NCBI RefSeq assembly: GCF_014269395.1
Contig: NZ_JACOGK010000002.1
Span: 57,832 to 121,831, forward strand
Length of the DNA: 64,000 nucleotides
Direction of reading: 5' to 3'
Origin: Megasphaera hominis
Lineage (GTDB): Bacteria > Bacillota > Negativicutes > Veillonellales > Megasphaeraceae
Below, piece after piece: positions 1 through 7,513 of this stretch. How positions within the stretch are numbered: position 1 is the stretch's first letter; every line of letters starts with the position of its first letter. The notes below the pieces were generated by a model. That model saw only the letters and a program-made list of their open reading frames with translations. It ran no database searches and had not been told where the DNA came from. A program made the translations under genes and the position numbers.

Positions 1-624
1 CACTTCATCCTCTCCGTACTGGTGAATCAAGGCCAGTACTCCGTTTCTTATTTCTTCCAAAAAGGCCTGGACCTGCTCGCGTTGTGCTTCCCGGTCCCCC
101 TGACAAGGTGGCGGTGGCTGTATGAGCTCCCCAAATACAACGCTCACAGGGCCTGTCTTTTTAGGCAGCTGCCGCGAATTGATAATGGCCGTCGGCAGCA
201 CAGGTGCCTGTGCATGAATGGCGATCATGGCGACGCCTTCATGAAAAGGCCCCAGGACACCTTGGTCCTTGCTGGTTCCTTCCGGAAATATGCCCAGGAC
301 TTCACCGCTTTTTAGCACGCGTAACGCCTCTAACAGTGCTTTGCGGTCGACGCGGCCGCGATGGACAGGAAAGGTCCGGACATAGCGCAGGAACCAACCC
401 ATAAGGGGATTGCGGAAGAGTTCTTCTTTTGCCATAAAATGAATCAGCCTGTGCCGCATCGCCGTTCCTACTAAAGGCGGATCAAAATAGCTGGCATGGT
501 TCGAGGCCATGATAAAGGCCCCTTTTCTTGGCACGTGTTCTGCCCCAAACACCTTCATGCCCAGCCACAAATACGTGGCCACATTGAAGAGGAAGCGAAT
601 CACGGCATAACAAAAGTTTCTCAT
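1..624 (-). CDS. plsC: 1-acyl-sn-glycerol-3-phosphate acyltransferase (partial, C-terminus beyond window)
   Basis: Transfers an acyl chain to lysophosphatidic acid to give phosphatidic acid at the inner membrane, a step of phospholipid synthesis. The visible 208 residues carry both signatures of the family: the HX4D motif NHASYFDP (His43, Asp48) and FPEGTSK near residues 113-119. A hydrophobic segment lies at the N-terminus. The ATG at 624 lies 13 bases after the cmk stop and is preceded by AAGGA. The reading frame is open to the window edge, so the stop is not visible. It is the last visible gene of the scpA-scpB-rluB-flavoprotein-cmk-plsC run; a cmk-plsC pair is common in Firmicutes. Confidence 0.93.
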   Translation of the reverse strand, partial: MRNFCYAVIRFLFNVATYLWLGMKVFGAEHVPRKGAFIMASNHASYFDPPLVGTAMRHRLIHFMAKEELFRNPLMGWFLRYVRTFPVHRGRVDRKALLEALRVLKSGEVLGIFPEGTSKDQGVLGPFHEGVAMIAIHAQAPVLPTAIINSRQLPKKTGPVSVVFGELIQPPPPCQGDREAQREQVQAFLEEIRNGVLALIHQYGEDEV

Positions 625-637
625 TTTTCCCGCATCC

Positions 638-1306
638 TTATTGTTTTTCTTCGATAATCCTGCAGATCAAATCTGCCGTTTCCTGCAAATCGAGCTGGCT
701 GTTATCGACGAGTATGGCGTCCTCTGCCTGTTTCAACGGTGAAACAGCCCGATGGGAGTCCATATCATCGCGGGCAGCTATGCTGGCAGCAATAGCCTCC
801 AGTGTGTCCGTACTGCCCTTGGCTTGCAGTTCCAGATAACGGCGGCGGGCTCTGGCTTCGACAGAAGCGGTCAGGAAAATTTTCAGATCCGCATCTGGCA
901 GGACTACCGTACCAATATCCCGGCCATCAAGGATAACGCCGCCGGAAGCGGCCATATCCCTCTGTAATTTTACCAGTTTAGTACGCACTACTGCAAGTGC
1001 TGCGACAGGAGAAACGTGAGAAGACACGTCAGCGGTACGAATATCCTCAGTGACTTCCGTGTCGCCTACATACACGCGGCAATACTCAGCAGCCGGTTCC
1101 AGGCGGATTTGTATCGTATCGGTCAGGCTTTGTACCGCTTCAGTATCAGCCAGATCGATATGATTTTTTAACATGGCCCAGGTAAACGCCCGGTACATGG
1201 CACCTGTATCGATGTACAAGTAATGAAGCCGGTTAGCTACCAGCTTAGCCACACTGCTTTTACCGGCCCCGGCCGGTCCATCAATAGCAACCGTCAGTCT
1301 TTTCAT
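638..1306 (-). CDS. cmk: Cytidylate kinase
   Basis: Phosphorylates CMP and dCMP with ATP in the cytoplasm, feeding CTP and dCTP synthesis. The 222-residue length is normal. The P-loop GPAGAGKS is at residues 10-17, followed by the substrate-binding stretch YIDTGAMYRA near 31-40 and DGRDIGTVV near 126, all typical of bacterial CMP kinases. The ATG overlaps the last codons of the upstream flavoprotein gene by 4 bases, which suggests translational coupling, and GGAAG lies just before it. Confidence 0.97.
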   Translation of the reverse strand: MKRLTVAIDGPAGAGKSSVAKLVANRLHYLYIDTGAMYRAFTWAMLKNHIDLADTEAVQSLTDTIQIRLEPAAEYCRVYVGDTEVTEDIRTADVSSHVSPVAALAVVRTKLVKLQRDMAASGGVILDGRDIGTVVLPDADLKIFLTASVEARARRRYLELQAKGSTDTLEAIAASIAARDDMDSHRAVSPLKQAEDAILVDNSQLDLQETADLICRIIEEKQ

Positions 1307-2547
1307 TCTTCCTTCGCCTCCGCTGCGGCAGCACGTCCGGCTACAACACCTGTAGAAAAAGCTGCCTGTAGATTATAGCCACCGGTAAAGGCATCAATGT
1401 CCATGACTTCGCCGGCGAAATAAAGTCCCTCAACACATTTCGATTCCATTGTCTTCGGGTTAATTTCCCGGACAGAAACACCACCGGCTGTAACGATGGC
1501 CTCTGCAATCGGCCGCGTTCCCGTAAGGGTCAGGGACAAGGCCTGGAGTACCGTTACCAGATCCTGGCGCTGTATCCGCGTAATCTGATTGACTGGTGTT
1601 TCTTTCGCAATACCGGCCTGGTCTAACACGACGGGAATCAGGTGCTGGGGCAATAATTCTTTCAGGGCATTATCTACCTGCTTGCGCAGGTATTTCTGAA
1701 AATCCCGTTGTACCCGTGCATCCAGCGCGTCTGCCGTAAGGGCCGGTTTCAAATTAATACGCAGCTGCATGGGAAAAGTCCACTTGGGCTTGTGCGCTAC
1801 GGCACTGCTCAGCATGAGGATGACCGGACCGGAAACACCCGTATGGGTAAAGAGCATTTCCCCAAACTGGCTGGCCAGCTTCTTGCCCTGCTTCCAGAGA
1901 GACACATCGACGTTGCGTAAGGCTAAACCGGCAAGGTCCCGCACCCACGCATCGGAGGCCGTAAAGGCAATAAGCGAGGGCCTGAGCTCGGTCACCGTGT
2001 GGCCCAGGGCCTTAGCGAATTCATAGCCATCGCCGCTCGAGCCCGTGACGGGATAGGACACACCACCGGTCGTAATGATGCAGGCACCGGCTTCATACGT
2101 ACCACGGCCGGTCTGTACAGTAAACCCGCTTGCAGCGTGGTGCACTGCCCGGACCGGTTCCTGCAGATGCAGGTCCACCTTTGCCGCCTGCAGGCGATGG
2201 TACAGGAGCTTGCGTACTTCAATAGCACTATCGGACTGGGGAAATACGCGGCCGCCCCGTTCTTCCTTCGTAGCCAATCCCCAGGCGTGCACCTGGTTCA
2301 GCAGATCCTCATTGGTATAGGCCTGATAGGCGCTAAAGAGGAATTTGCCATGTCCCGGCGTACGGGCAATAAAATCGGCCATCGGGCATGTGTTGGTCAG
2401 ATTACAACGTCCCTTACCGGTAATGCCCATCTTCTTCCCTACAATATCGTTTTTTTCAAAAAGCAAGACATCTGCGCCTTGCTCAGCTGCGGCCAGAGCC
2501 GCAAAAATACCGGCCGCTCCGGCGCCAATGACAATCACTCGTTTCAA
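1303..2547 (-). CDS. HI0933/BaiN-family FAD-dependent oxidoreductase
   Basis: Flavoprotein of the HI0933 (YhiN, BaiN/RdsA) family; the substrate is not known from sequence. An N-terminal dinucleotide-binding motif GAGAAG is followed by the family stretch GITGKGRCNLTN, and the C-terminus has the second FAD-contacting motif GEVMDIDAFTGGYNLQ. Start choice: the frame can open with GTG at 2559, but the only Shine-Dalgarno-like sequence (AAGGG) abuts that GTG. The TTG at 2547 lies about 11 bases downstream of it and gives MKRVIVIGAGAAG, the usual beginning of this family. It overlaps cmk by 4 bases and sits between rluB and cmk, a common Firmicutes order. Confidence 0.88.
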   Translation of the reverse strand: MKRVIVIGAGAAGIFAALAAAEQGADVLLFEKNDIVGKKMGITGKGRCNLTNTCPMADFIARTPGHGKFLFSAYQAYTNEDLLNQVHAWGLATKEERGGRVFPQSDSAIEVRKLLYHRLQAAKVDLHLQEPVRAVHHAASGFTVQTGRGTYEAGACIITTGGVSYPVTGSSGDGYEFAKALGHTVTELRPSLIAFTASDAWVRDLAGLALRNVDVSLWKQGKKLASQFGEMLFTHTGVSGPVILMLSSAVAHKPKWTFPMQLRINLKPALTADALDARVQRDFQKYLRKQVDNALKELLPQHLIPVVLDQAGIAKETPVNQITRIQRQDLVTVLQALSLTLTGTRPIAEAIVTAGGVSVREINPKTMESKCVEGLYFAGEVMDIDAFTGGYNLQAAFSTGVVAGRAAAAEAKEE

Positions 2548-2561
2548 TGTTATGTACACCC

Positions 2562-3281
2562 TTATTTATATTTGTATAATTCGGCAATCTCTTCCGGTGT
2601 CAGGCGGCGATACGCCCCGCGTTTGACACCGCTCAGCGTCAGGAAGGCATACTGGACACGGCGCAGGTTGTACACCTGCAGGCCAAAATGTTCAAACATG
2701 CGGCGGACCTGGCGGTTCCGGCCTTCATGAATCGTGATTTCCACATTGGTAATCCCTGTATGGACATCATATCCATTATAGCAAACAATGGCCGGTGCTG
2801 TCATGCCATCTTCCAATTCTACGCCGTCAGCCAACTGCTGCAGCACCGTATCGGCAATGCGGCTCTTGATCTTTACTTCATAGGTTTTATCGACGAGTTT
2901 GCTCGGATGCATGAGAATATTAGCCAATTCCCCATCATTGGTCATGAGCAGGAGACCTTCTGTATTTTGGTCCAGCCGGCCAACAGGGTAAATGCGTTCC
3001 GGTACTTTTTTAAAATAGTCCATGACCGTTTCCCGGCCCTGGTCGTCACTGGCGGTTGTAATGACGCCCTTGGGCTTATTAAAAAGAAAATACCGTTTCT
3101 TTTCGGCTTCCAGCCGTTTACCGTCGACGAGGATCATGTCCTTATCCAGATCTACTTTCGTCCCTAATTCACGGACGACAACGCCATTAACGCGCACCTT
3201 ACCAGCGAGAATCAGTTGTTCCGATGCCCGTCGTGAAGCGACGCCACAGTTACTCATTACTTTTTGCAATCGTTCTTTCAT
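2562..3281 (-). CDS. rluB: 23S rRNA pseudouridine synthase, RluB family
   Basis: Isomerises a uridine of large-subunit rRNA to pseudouridine. An S4 RNA-binding domain covers about residues 3-50 (RLQKVMSNCGVASRRASE). The RsuA/RluB-type catalytic domain follows, with the active-site Asp104 in GRLDQNTEGLL. Length is 239 residues, as usual. The ATG at 3281 has GGAGG six bases before it and lies inside the end of scpB (32-base overlap). RluB versus another RsuA-family member cannot be settled from sequence alone, but the scpB-rluB neighbourhood is the classic Firmicutes one. Confidence 0.93.
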   Translation of the reverse strand: MKERLQKVMSNCGVASRRASEQLILAGKVRVNGVVVRELGTKVDLDKDMILVDGKRLEAEKKRYFLFNKPKGVITTASDDQGRETVMDYFKKVPERIYPVGRLDQNTEGLLLMTNDGELANILMHPSKLVDKTYEVKIKSRIADTVLQQLADGVELEDGMTAPAIVCYNGYDVHTGITNVEITIHEGRNRQVRRMFEHFGLQVYNLRRVQYAFLTLSGVKRGAYRRLTPEEIAELYKYK

Positions 3282-3876
3282 CTTGTTCCTCCGTTGTCAG
3301 CGTCGTGGCAGTCTGCGTTTCCGTCCCTGCTTGTGGCTGCAATTCCTGGGGCATCTTCTCTGCCAGCTCGGACAAGGAGTCGACACCCATACATTCTAAG
3401 AAATACGCGCTCGTTCCATATAAAATGGGCCGGCCCGGTGAATCCTTCCTGCCCAGGTCCTGAATCAGTCCCTGTTGCAAGAGCGACGCAATGAGCCGCT
3501 CCGAAGATACACCCCGTATTTTTTCTATTTCTGCCCGTGTAACAGGCTGTTTAAACGCAATAATAGCCAGCACTTCCAACGCTGTCGTAGAAAGCTCTGT
3601 CGTCCGTGTATGTACCCATTGCACGGTTTCATACAATTCAGGCCGTACGACGAGCTGATAGCCGCCGGCTACGCGCAGCAGGCACAGCCCCCGCTTTTCC
3701 TCACGCAGGACACCGGCCAGGGTCTGGGCTGTCTGTTCGATTTTCTCTTCATCCCAGCCTGTGTGGGCCGTCAGTTCGGCAACACTTAACGGCTGGCCGC
3801 TGAGAAACAGCAGCGCTTCCAGTACGGCCGTCGGTTCAGGCGTTCCCGCCGGGGACATAGCGTAAGGCAACGGCAT
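3250..3876 (-). CDS. scpB: Segregation and condensation protein B
   Basis: Part of the SMC-ScpA-ScpB condensin that organises and segregates the chromosome. The 208-residue protein has the two winged-helix units of ScpB: residues about 15-85 (EALLFLSGQPLSVAELT) and about 95-165 (ALEVLAIIAFKQPVTRAEIE, then the family-specific IRGVSSE). The ATG at 3876 follows a GAGGAAGGAA stretch and lies 41 bases inside the end of scpA, so the two are translationally coupled. The C-terminal tail is rich in T, Q and E. Confidence 0.95.
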   Translation of the reverse strand: MPLPYAMSPAGTPEPTAVLEALLFLSGQPLSVAELTAHTGWDEEKIEQTAQTLAGVLREEKRGLCLLRVAGGYQLVVRPELYETVQWVHTRTTELSTTALEVLAIIAFKQPVTRAEIEKIRGVSSERLIASLLQQGLIQDLGRKDSPGRPILYGTSAYFLECMGVDSLSELAEKMPQELQPQAGTETQTATTLTTEEQDERTIAKSNE

Positions 3877-4567
3877 TTCCTTCCTCTCCGTCAGACAAGG
3901 TACAGCATCTGCCCAGCTTCAGCAGTTCCAGGACAGACAAAAAAACGACAACCAGCTCGGTCCGCGTGCGACAAATGCGAAAGATATGCCACACCGGCAC
4001 GGGCCGTGACGTCTGTTGCAAAATCATTTCCACGCGGCGCATCGATTCGGCTACGCTGTAAATTTCCTTCTGCAAGTGGATCTCCGTCACAGGCGTCTCC
4101 GGCAGCGTTTGGTATACCAGCCGAAAAGCCTGATATAAGGCGCTTTTTTCAATCTTACCGGAAAACTGTTTCGTAAAAGGCATCGGGGTCCGCTCCCGGC
4201 CCGGCATCTGGCAGCGCCGTTCCCAGAGGGTCGCCATGGTAGTAGAAAACTGTTTCATCTGCCTGTACTCTACCAGCTGGCGGATCAGTACCTCTTGCGG
4301 GTCTTCTTCCTCCTCTTCCAGCTGCGGGGGCCGCGGCAACAACAGACGCGACTTGATTTGCAGGAGTGTGGCTGCCATGACAAAGAACTTACTGGCGTAA
4401 TTGACATCAAAGGTCTCGAACTCCCGCACATAGGCATTGAACTGATCAGTAATTTCCACAATAGGTATATTATAAATATCAACCTTGTTTTTTTCAATCA
4501 GATACAATAATAAGTCAAGCGGGCCTTCAAAATCCGATACTTTGTATTGATACGCTTCCATGGGCAT
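3836..4567 (-). CDS. scpA: Segregation and condensation protein A
   Basis: Kleisin subunit of the SMC-ScpAB condensin; bridges the SMC heads and binds ScpB. The N-terminal signature FEGPLDLLLYLIEKNKVDIY is clear, and the C-terminal winged helix is the SMC-binding part. The frame is open to 4597, but the ATG at 4567 (protein starts MPMEAYQYK) has GGGGG seven bases upstream and is the better start; a further ATG at 4561 is possible. It is first in the scpA-scpB-rluB-flavoprotein-cmk-plsC operon and lies just downstream of the tRNA-operon terminator. Confidence 0.94.
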   Translation of the reverse strand: MPMEAYQYKVSDFEGPLDLLLYLIEKNKVDIYNIPIVEITDQFNAYVREFETFDVNYASKFFVMAATLLQIKSRLLLPRPPQLEEEEEDPQEVLIRQLVEYRQMKQFSTTMATLWERRCQMPGRERTPMPFTKQFSGKIEKSALYQAFRLVYQTLPETPVTEIHLQKEIYSVAESMRRVEMILQQTSRPVPVWHIFRICRTRTELVVVFLSVLELLKLGRCCTLSDGEEGNAVALRYVPGGNA

Positions 4568-4607
4568 CCTAACCCCCTGCACAGTCACATACACCATGCA
4601 TATTACA

Positions 4608-4637
4608 AAAAAGGTTTGGATCTACATCCAAACCTTC
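4608..4637 (-). terminator. Rho-independent terminator of the tRNA operon
   Basis: A perfect 11-base inverted repeat (4611-4621 with 4626-4636, four-base loop) is followed on the minus strand by a run of six T. It lies directly downstream of tRNA-Leu and separates the tRNA operon from scpA. Confidence 0.85.
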
Positions 4638-4700
4638 AAATCAGTTGCCAGAGCACATAAATCTCAACCGTTACCATGCTCGTCGCAATGTGTTGTTAAA

Positions 4701-4789
4701 TGGTGCCGGGGACCGGAATCGAACCGGTACGGATATTTCTATCCGACGGATTTTAAGTCCGTTGCGTCTGCCAGTTCCGCCACCTCGGC
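4701..4789 (-). tRNA. tRNA-Leu (UAA)
   Basis: Cloverleaf read on the minus strand. The anticodon stem ACGGA/TCCGT encloses the loop CTTAAAA, giving anticodon TAA. There is a long variable arm, as expected for leucine tRNA. The acceptor stem GCCGAGG pairs with CCCCGGC apart from one A-C mismatch, and the 3' CCA is encoded. About 89 bases. It is the last gene of the five-tRNA run. Confidence 0.95.
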
Positions 4790-4811
4790 ATGACGTGATT
4801 TTTTGAAAATA

Positions 4812-4885
4812 TGGAGGCGGCACCCAGAATCGAACTGGGGATGAAGGTTTTGCAGACCTCTGCCTTACCGCTTGGCTATGCCGCC
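4812..4885 (-). tRNA. tRNA-Cys (GCA)
   Basis: A 74-base cloverleaf with acceptor stem GGCGGCA, anticodon loop CTGCAAA (anticodon GCA), T-loop TTCGATT and an encoded CCA. It lies between the Gly and Leu tRNA genes. Confidence 0.95.
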
Positions 4886-4888
4886 ATA

Positions 4889-4963
4889 TGGAGCGGAAAA
4901 CGAGGCTCGAACTCGCGACCCCCACCTTGGCAAGGTGGTGCTCTACCCCTGAGCTACTTCCGC
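4889..4963 (-). tRNA. tRNA-Gly (GCC)
   Basis: A 75-base cloverleaf with acceptor GCGGAAG, anticodon stem CCACC/GGTGG enclosing TTGCCAA (anticodon GCC), T-loop TTCGAGC and an encoded CCA. Confidence 0.95.
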
Positions 4964-4970
4964 ATATAGA

Positions 4971-5046
4971 TGGTGCTCAGGGACGGAATTGAACCGCCGA
5001 CACGGGGATTTTCAGTCCCCTGCTCTACCGACTGAGCTACCTGAGC
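4971..5046 (-). tRNA. tRNA-Phe (GAA)
   Basis: A 76-base cloverleaf with acceptor GCTCAGG, anticodon stem GGGGA/TCCCC enclosing CTGAAAA (anticodon GAA), and an encoded CCA. Only a few bases separate it from tRNA-Asp. Confidence 0.95.
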
Positions 5047-5051
5047 AAAAA

Positions 5052-5128
5052 TGGCGACCCCGATCAGATTTGAACTGACGATCTTCGCCGTGACAGGGCG
5101 ACATGTTAAACCGCTACACCACGGGGCC
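5052..5128 (-). tRNA. tRNA-Asp (GUC)
   Basis: A 77-base cloverleaf with acceptor GGCCCCG pairing CGGGGTC (one G-T pair), anticodon loop CTGTCAC (anticodon GTC) and an encoded CCA. It is the first gene of the tRNA operon, about 40 bases downstream of the predicted transcription start. Confidence 0.95.
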
Positions 5129-5172
5129 GTTTCCACTTTCCGTCCGGGGCCTTAGTGCCTCGAACAAAAAGT

Positions 5173-5201
5173 ATTGTATCATGTACCATGCCTTTTGGCA
5201 A
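5173..5201 (-). promoter_or_regulatory. Promoter of the tRNA operon
   Basis: On the minus strand TTGCCA (5201-5196), 17 bases, TACAAT (5178-5173): a near-consensus housekeeping promoter ending about 45 bases upstream of tRNA-Asp. Confidence 0.75.
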
Positions 5202-5266
5202 GTCTTTTTTTCATTTTTTTTGCTAATATTTTTCCCAGCCCTGCCAAGGCGCATAGCCAGGCATTT

Positions 5267-6391
5267 CTAAACTGTCCGGTGCCGGAACAGCCAGGCTGCA
5301 ATAGGCATAGTGACCGCCGCAATCAGGAACATGGGTACCAGATCCCGCCAGATGGCAGCCAGGCCGGCGCCTTCAAGATAGACCCGTTTTACGGCATCTA
5401 CGGCAAAGCGCATGGGATCGGCATAGGTAATGATTTGGAGAAATTCCGGCATGTTACGGACAGGCGTAGCAATACCGGACAAAAGTACCATGGGAATCAT
5501 GAGGACCAGCACGTAGACCAAGACCTGCTGCATATTGCGGGAAACGGCAGAAATAGAAAGGCCAATCCCCGTCGAGCTGAGCATAAAAACCAGAATAATA
5601 ACCGTCAGTGTCCCTAGAGAACCGGCAAAGGGCACGGCAAACCAGTAGCGGGCAATGAGGTAGAGCATGGCACTTTGCGCAAAGCCGATGAGCATAGGCG
5701 GCATAGCTTTGCCAATGAGGATTTCCAGCGGCGACAAGGGCGTTACGAGCAGCTGCTCAAAGGTGCCCTGCTCCCGTTCCCGGGCAATGGAAAGGCCCGC
5801 CAAAAAGATGACCTGCACAAAGGAAATCATAGCAATCAGGCCGGGCAGGAAATTCCAGCGCGTAATCTGATTGGGATTGTACCACGTGCGGCTTTCAATA
5901 GTAATAGGGCCTGCTGACCCGCGGCGCGATTCATTCCAGGCGGCGGTGATCTGGCTCACGTACCCGGTGGCAATGCCGGCGATGGAACTGTTACGTCCAT
6001 CGGCAATGACCTGCACCGGTGCTGTACCACCACGGCTTAACACATCTTCAAAATCCTGGGGAATGACGATGGCAATAATGACGTCACCGGAGGTGATGAG
6101 ATCGCCTAATTCGCTAGTATTGCCCAGGACGGCCTTCAATTCAAAGGACGTAGTCCCTGAAAAGCGGGCCAGATAGTCGCGGGAACTGCTGCTATGCGAT
6201 TCGTCAACGACGGCATAGGGCACGCGATCGAGGTTATAGTTGGCAGCGTAGCCAAAAATAAAGCCCTGTATAATAACCGGCATGACCAGCATAAACTGCA
6301 TGCGCGGGTCCTTGAAGATCGTAATCAATTCCTTTTGGCACAAGTAGCGCAAATGCTGCCCAAACAGTGCCAGCGTCTCGAAGAATGTCAT
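5267..6391 (-). CDS. ABC-2 type transporter permease (YbhR-like)
   Basis: Membrane subunit of an ABC exporter. Residues about 25-50 form one membrane segment, a large extracytoplasmic domain follows to about 170, and five further membrane segments fill the C-terminal half, including the ABC-2 stretch around REREQGTFEQLLVTPLSPLEILIGK. Length is 374 residues. The ATG overlaps the stop of the preceding permease gene (TAATG). It is the last gene of a membrane-fusion protein / double ATPase / two-permease operon organised like E. coli ybhGFSR. The substrate (drug, lipid or cation) is unknown. Confidence 0.88.
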   Translation of the reverse strand: MTFFETLALFGQHLRYLCQKELITIFKDPRMQFMLVMPVIIQGFIFGYAANYNLDRVPYAVVDESHSSSSRDYLARFSGTTSFELKAVLGNTSELGDLITSGDVIIAIVIPQDFEDVLSRGGTAPVQVIADGRNSSIAGIATGYVSQITAAWNESRRGSAGPITIESRTWYNPNQITRWNFLPGLIAMISFVQVIFLAGLSIAREREQGTFEQLLVTPLSPLEILIGKAMPPMLIGFAQSAMLYLIARYWFAVPFAGSLGTLTVIILVFMLSSTGIGLSISAVSRNMQQVLVYVLVLMIPMVLLSGIATPVRNMPEFLQIITYADPMRFAVDAVKRVYLEGAGLAAIWRDLVPMFLIAAVTMPIAAWLFRHRTV

Positions 6392-7512
6392 TATTCCATC
6401 TCCTTACGGGTCATGCGGAAGGCCAGGCCGATAAACAAAATGGCGAAGCCCAGGAGAATCAAACCGTTGCGGATGATAAGGGGCCAATAGTTGCCGGCCA
6501 AGAAGAGTGTCTTCATGAGCTGCAGATAGTACGTCGTCGGCAAAAACTGGCTGATTATTTGAATGGCCAAAGGCTGGGAATGTAGGTCAAAAAGGAAACC
6601 AGAGAGCATAACCGAGGGCAGAAAACTGATCATGAGCGACACCTGGCAGGCGAGAAACTGATTTTTCGTGAGGGCCGAAATAACCAGGCCAATTCCCAGG
6701 GAAATGATCAAATAGAGCATAGAGACACCGATGAGCAGGATGAGTGAACCGCGCATGGGCAGGTCGTACAGCACGTTCCCGGCAATGAGGCACAGAATCA
6801 TCCCAAAGACGGCGACAACAAAATAAGGCAGGACCTTGGCCAGGATGAGCTCACCAATTTTAATAGGTGTGACAAACAGAGACTCAAAGGTCCCCCGTTC
6901 CCATTCCCGGGCCATGACGACAGACGTCAGAAAGACACCGCTCGTCGTCAGGACCAGCATGAGAATGCCCGGTACGAAAAACCAGGCGCTCGTATTGGCA
7001 TCATTAAACCAGATTCGGCTTACTGTCGTCGCCTGGCCGGCGCTGGCGCTCCGTACGGACAAACCGGCTTCCCACGTCAGCACAGCCGCTTCGATGTAGC
7101 GCTGAGCCGACATGGCCGTCGTCGCTTCGGTCCCATTGAGAATGACCTGCACCTTGGCTGTCCCTTGATTCACATCGGCAGCAAAATTCTGAGGCACCCG
7201 GATGATCGCATCTACGTCGTGCTGCGCCAAGAGAGTTTCTGCCGTCCGCATAGAACGCACGTAAACCGGTGAAAAATACGCCGATCCTTCCGTAAAGTTC
7301 ACCATTTGACGGGCCGTTGGCGAGGGATCCTCCAAGACAATGGCCGTCGGTACATTTTTGACGTCCAGAGACATGCCGTACCCCATGATCAGGATCAGGA
7401 TGAGAGGCAGCACAATCCCCATGAGCAGGCTGCTCTGGTCGCGCATGAGCTGAAAAAATTCCTTGCGCGTCAGAGCGCCCATACGGCGGAGGCTATGGCG
7501 ATTTAGTTTCAT
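6391..7512 (-). CDS. ABC-2 type transporter permease (YbhS-like)
   Basis: Second membrane subunit of the same exporter, paralogous to its downstream neighbour: N-terminal membrane segment near residues 30-50, extracytoplasmic domain, then five membrane segments, with AREWERGTFESLFVTPIKIGE before the C-terminal bundle. The frame is open to 7560, but the ATG at 7512 has GAGGGG seven bases before it and lies just after the ATPase stop (7514), so I take 7512 (373 residues). The pair probably forms a heterodimer. Confidence 0.88.
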   Translation of the reverse strand: MKLNRHSLRRMGALTRKEFFQLMRDQSSLLMGIVLPLILILIMGYGMSLDVKNVPTAIVLEDPSPTARQMVNFTEGSAYFSPVYVRSMRTAETLLAQHDVDAIIRVPQNFAADVNQGTAKVQVILNGTEATTAMSAQRYIEAAVLTWEAGLSVRSASAGQATTVSRIWFNDANTSAWFFVPGILMLVLTTSGVFLTSVVMAREWERGTFESLFVTPIKIGELILAKVLPYFVVAVFGMILCLIAGNVLYDLPMRGSLILLIGVSMLYLIISLGIGLVISALTKNQFLACQVSLMISFLPSVMLSGFLFDLHSQPLAIQIISQFLPTTYYLQLMKTLFLAGNYWPLIIRNGLILLGFAILFIGLAFRMTRKEME

Positions 7513-7513
7513 T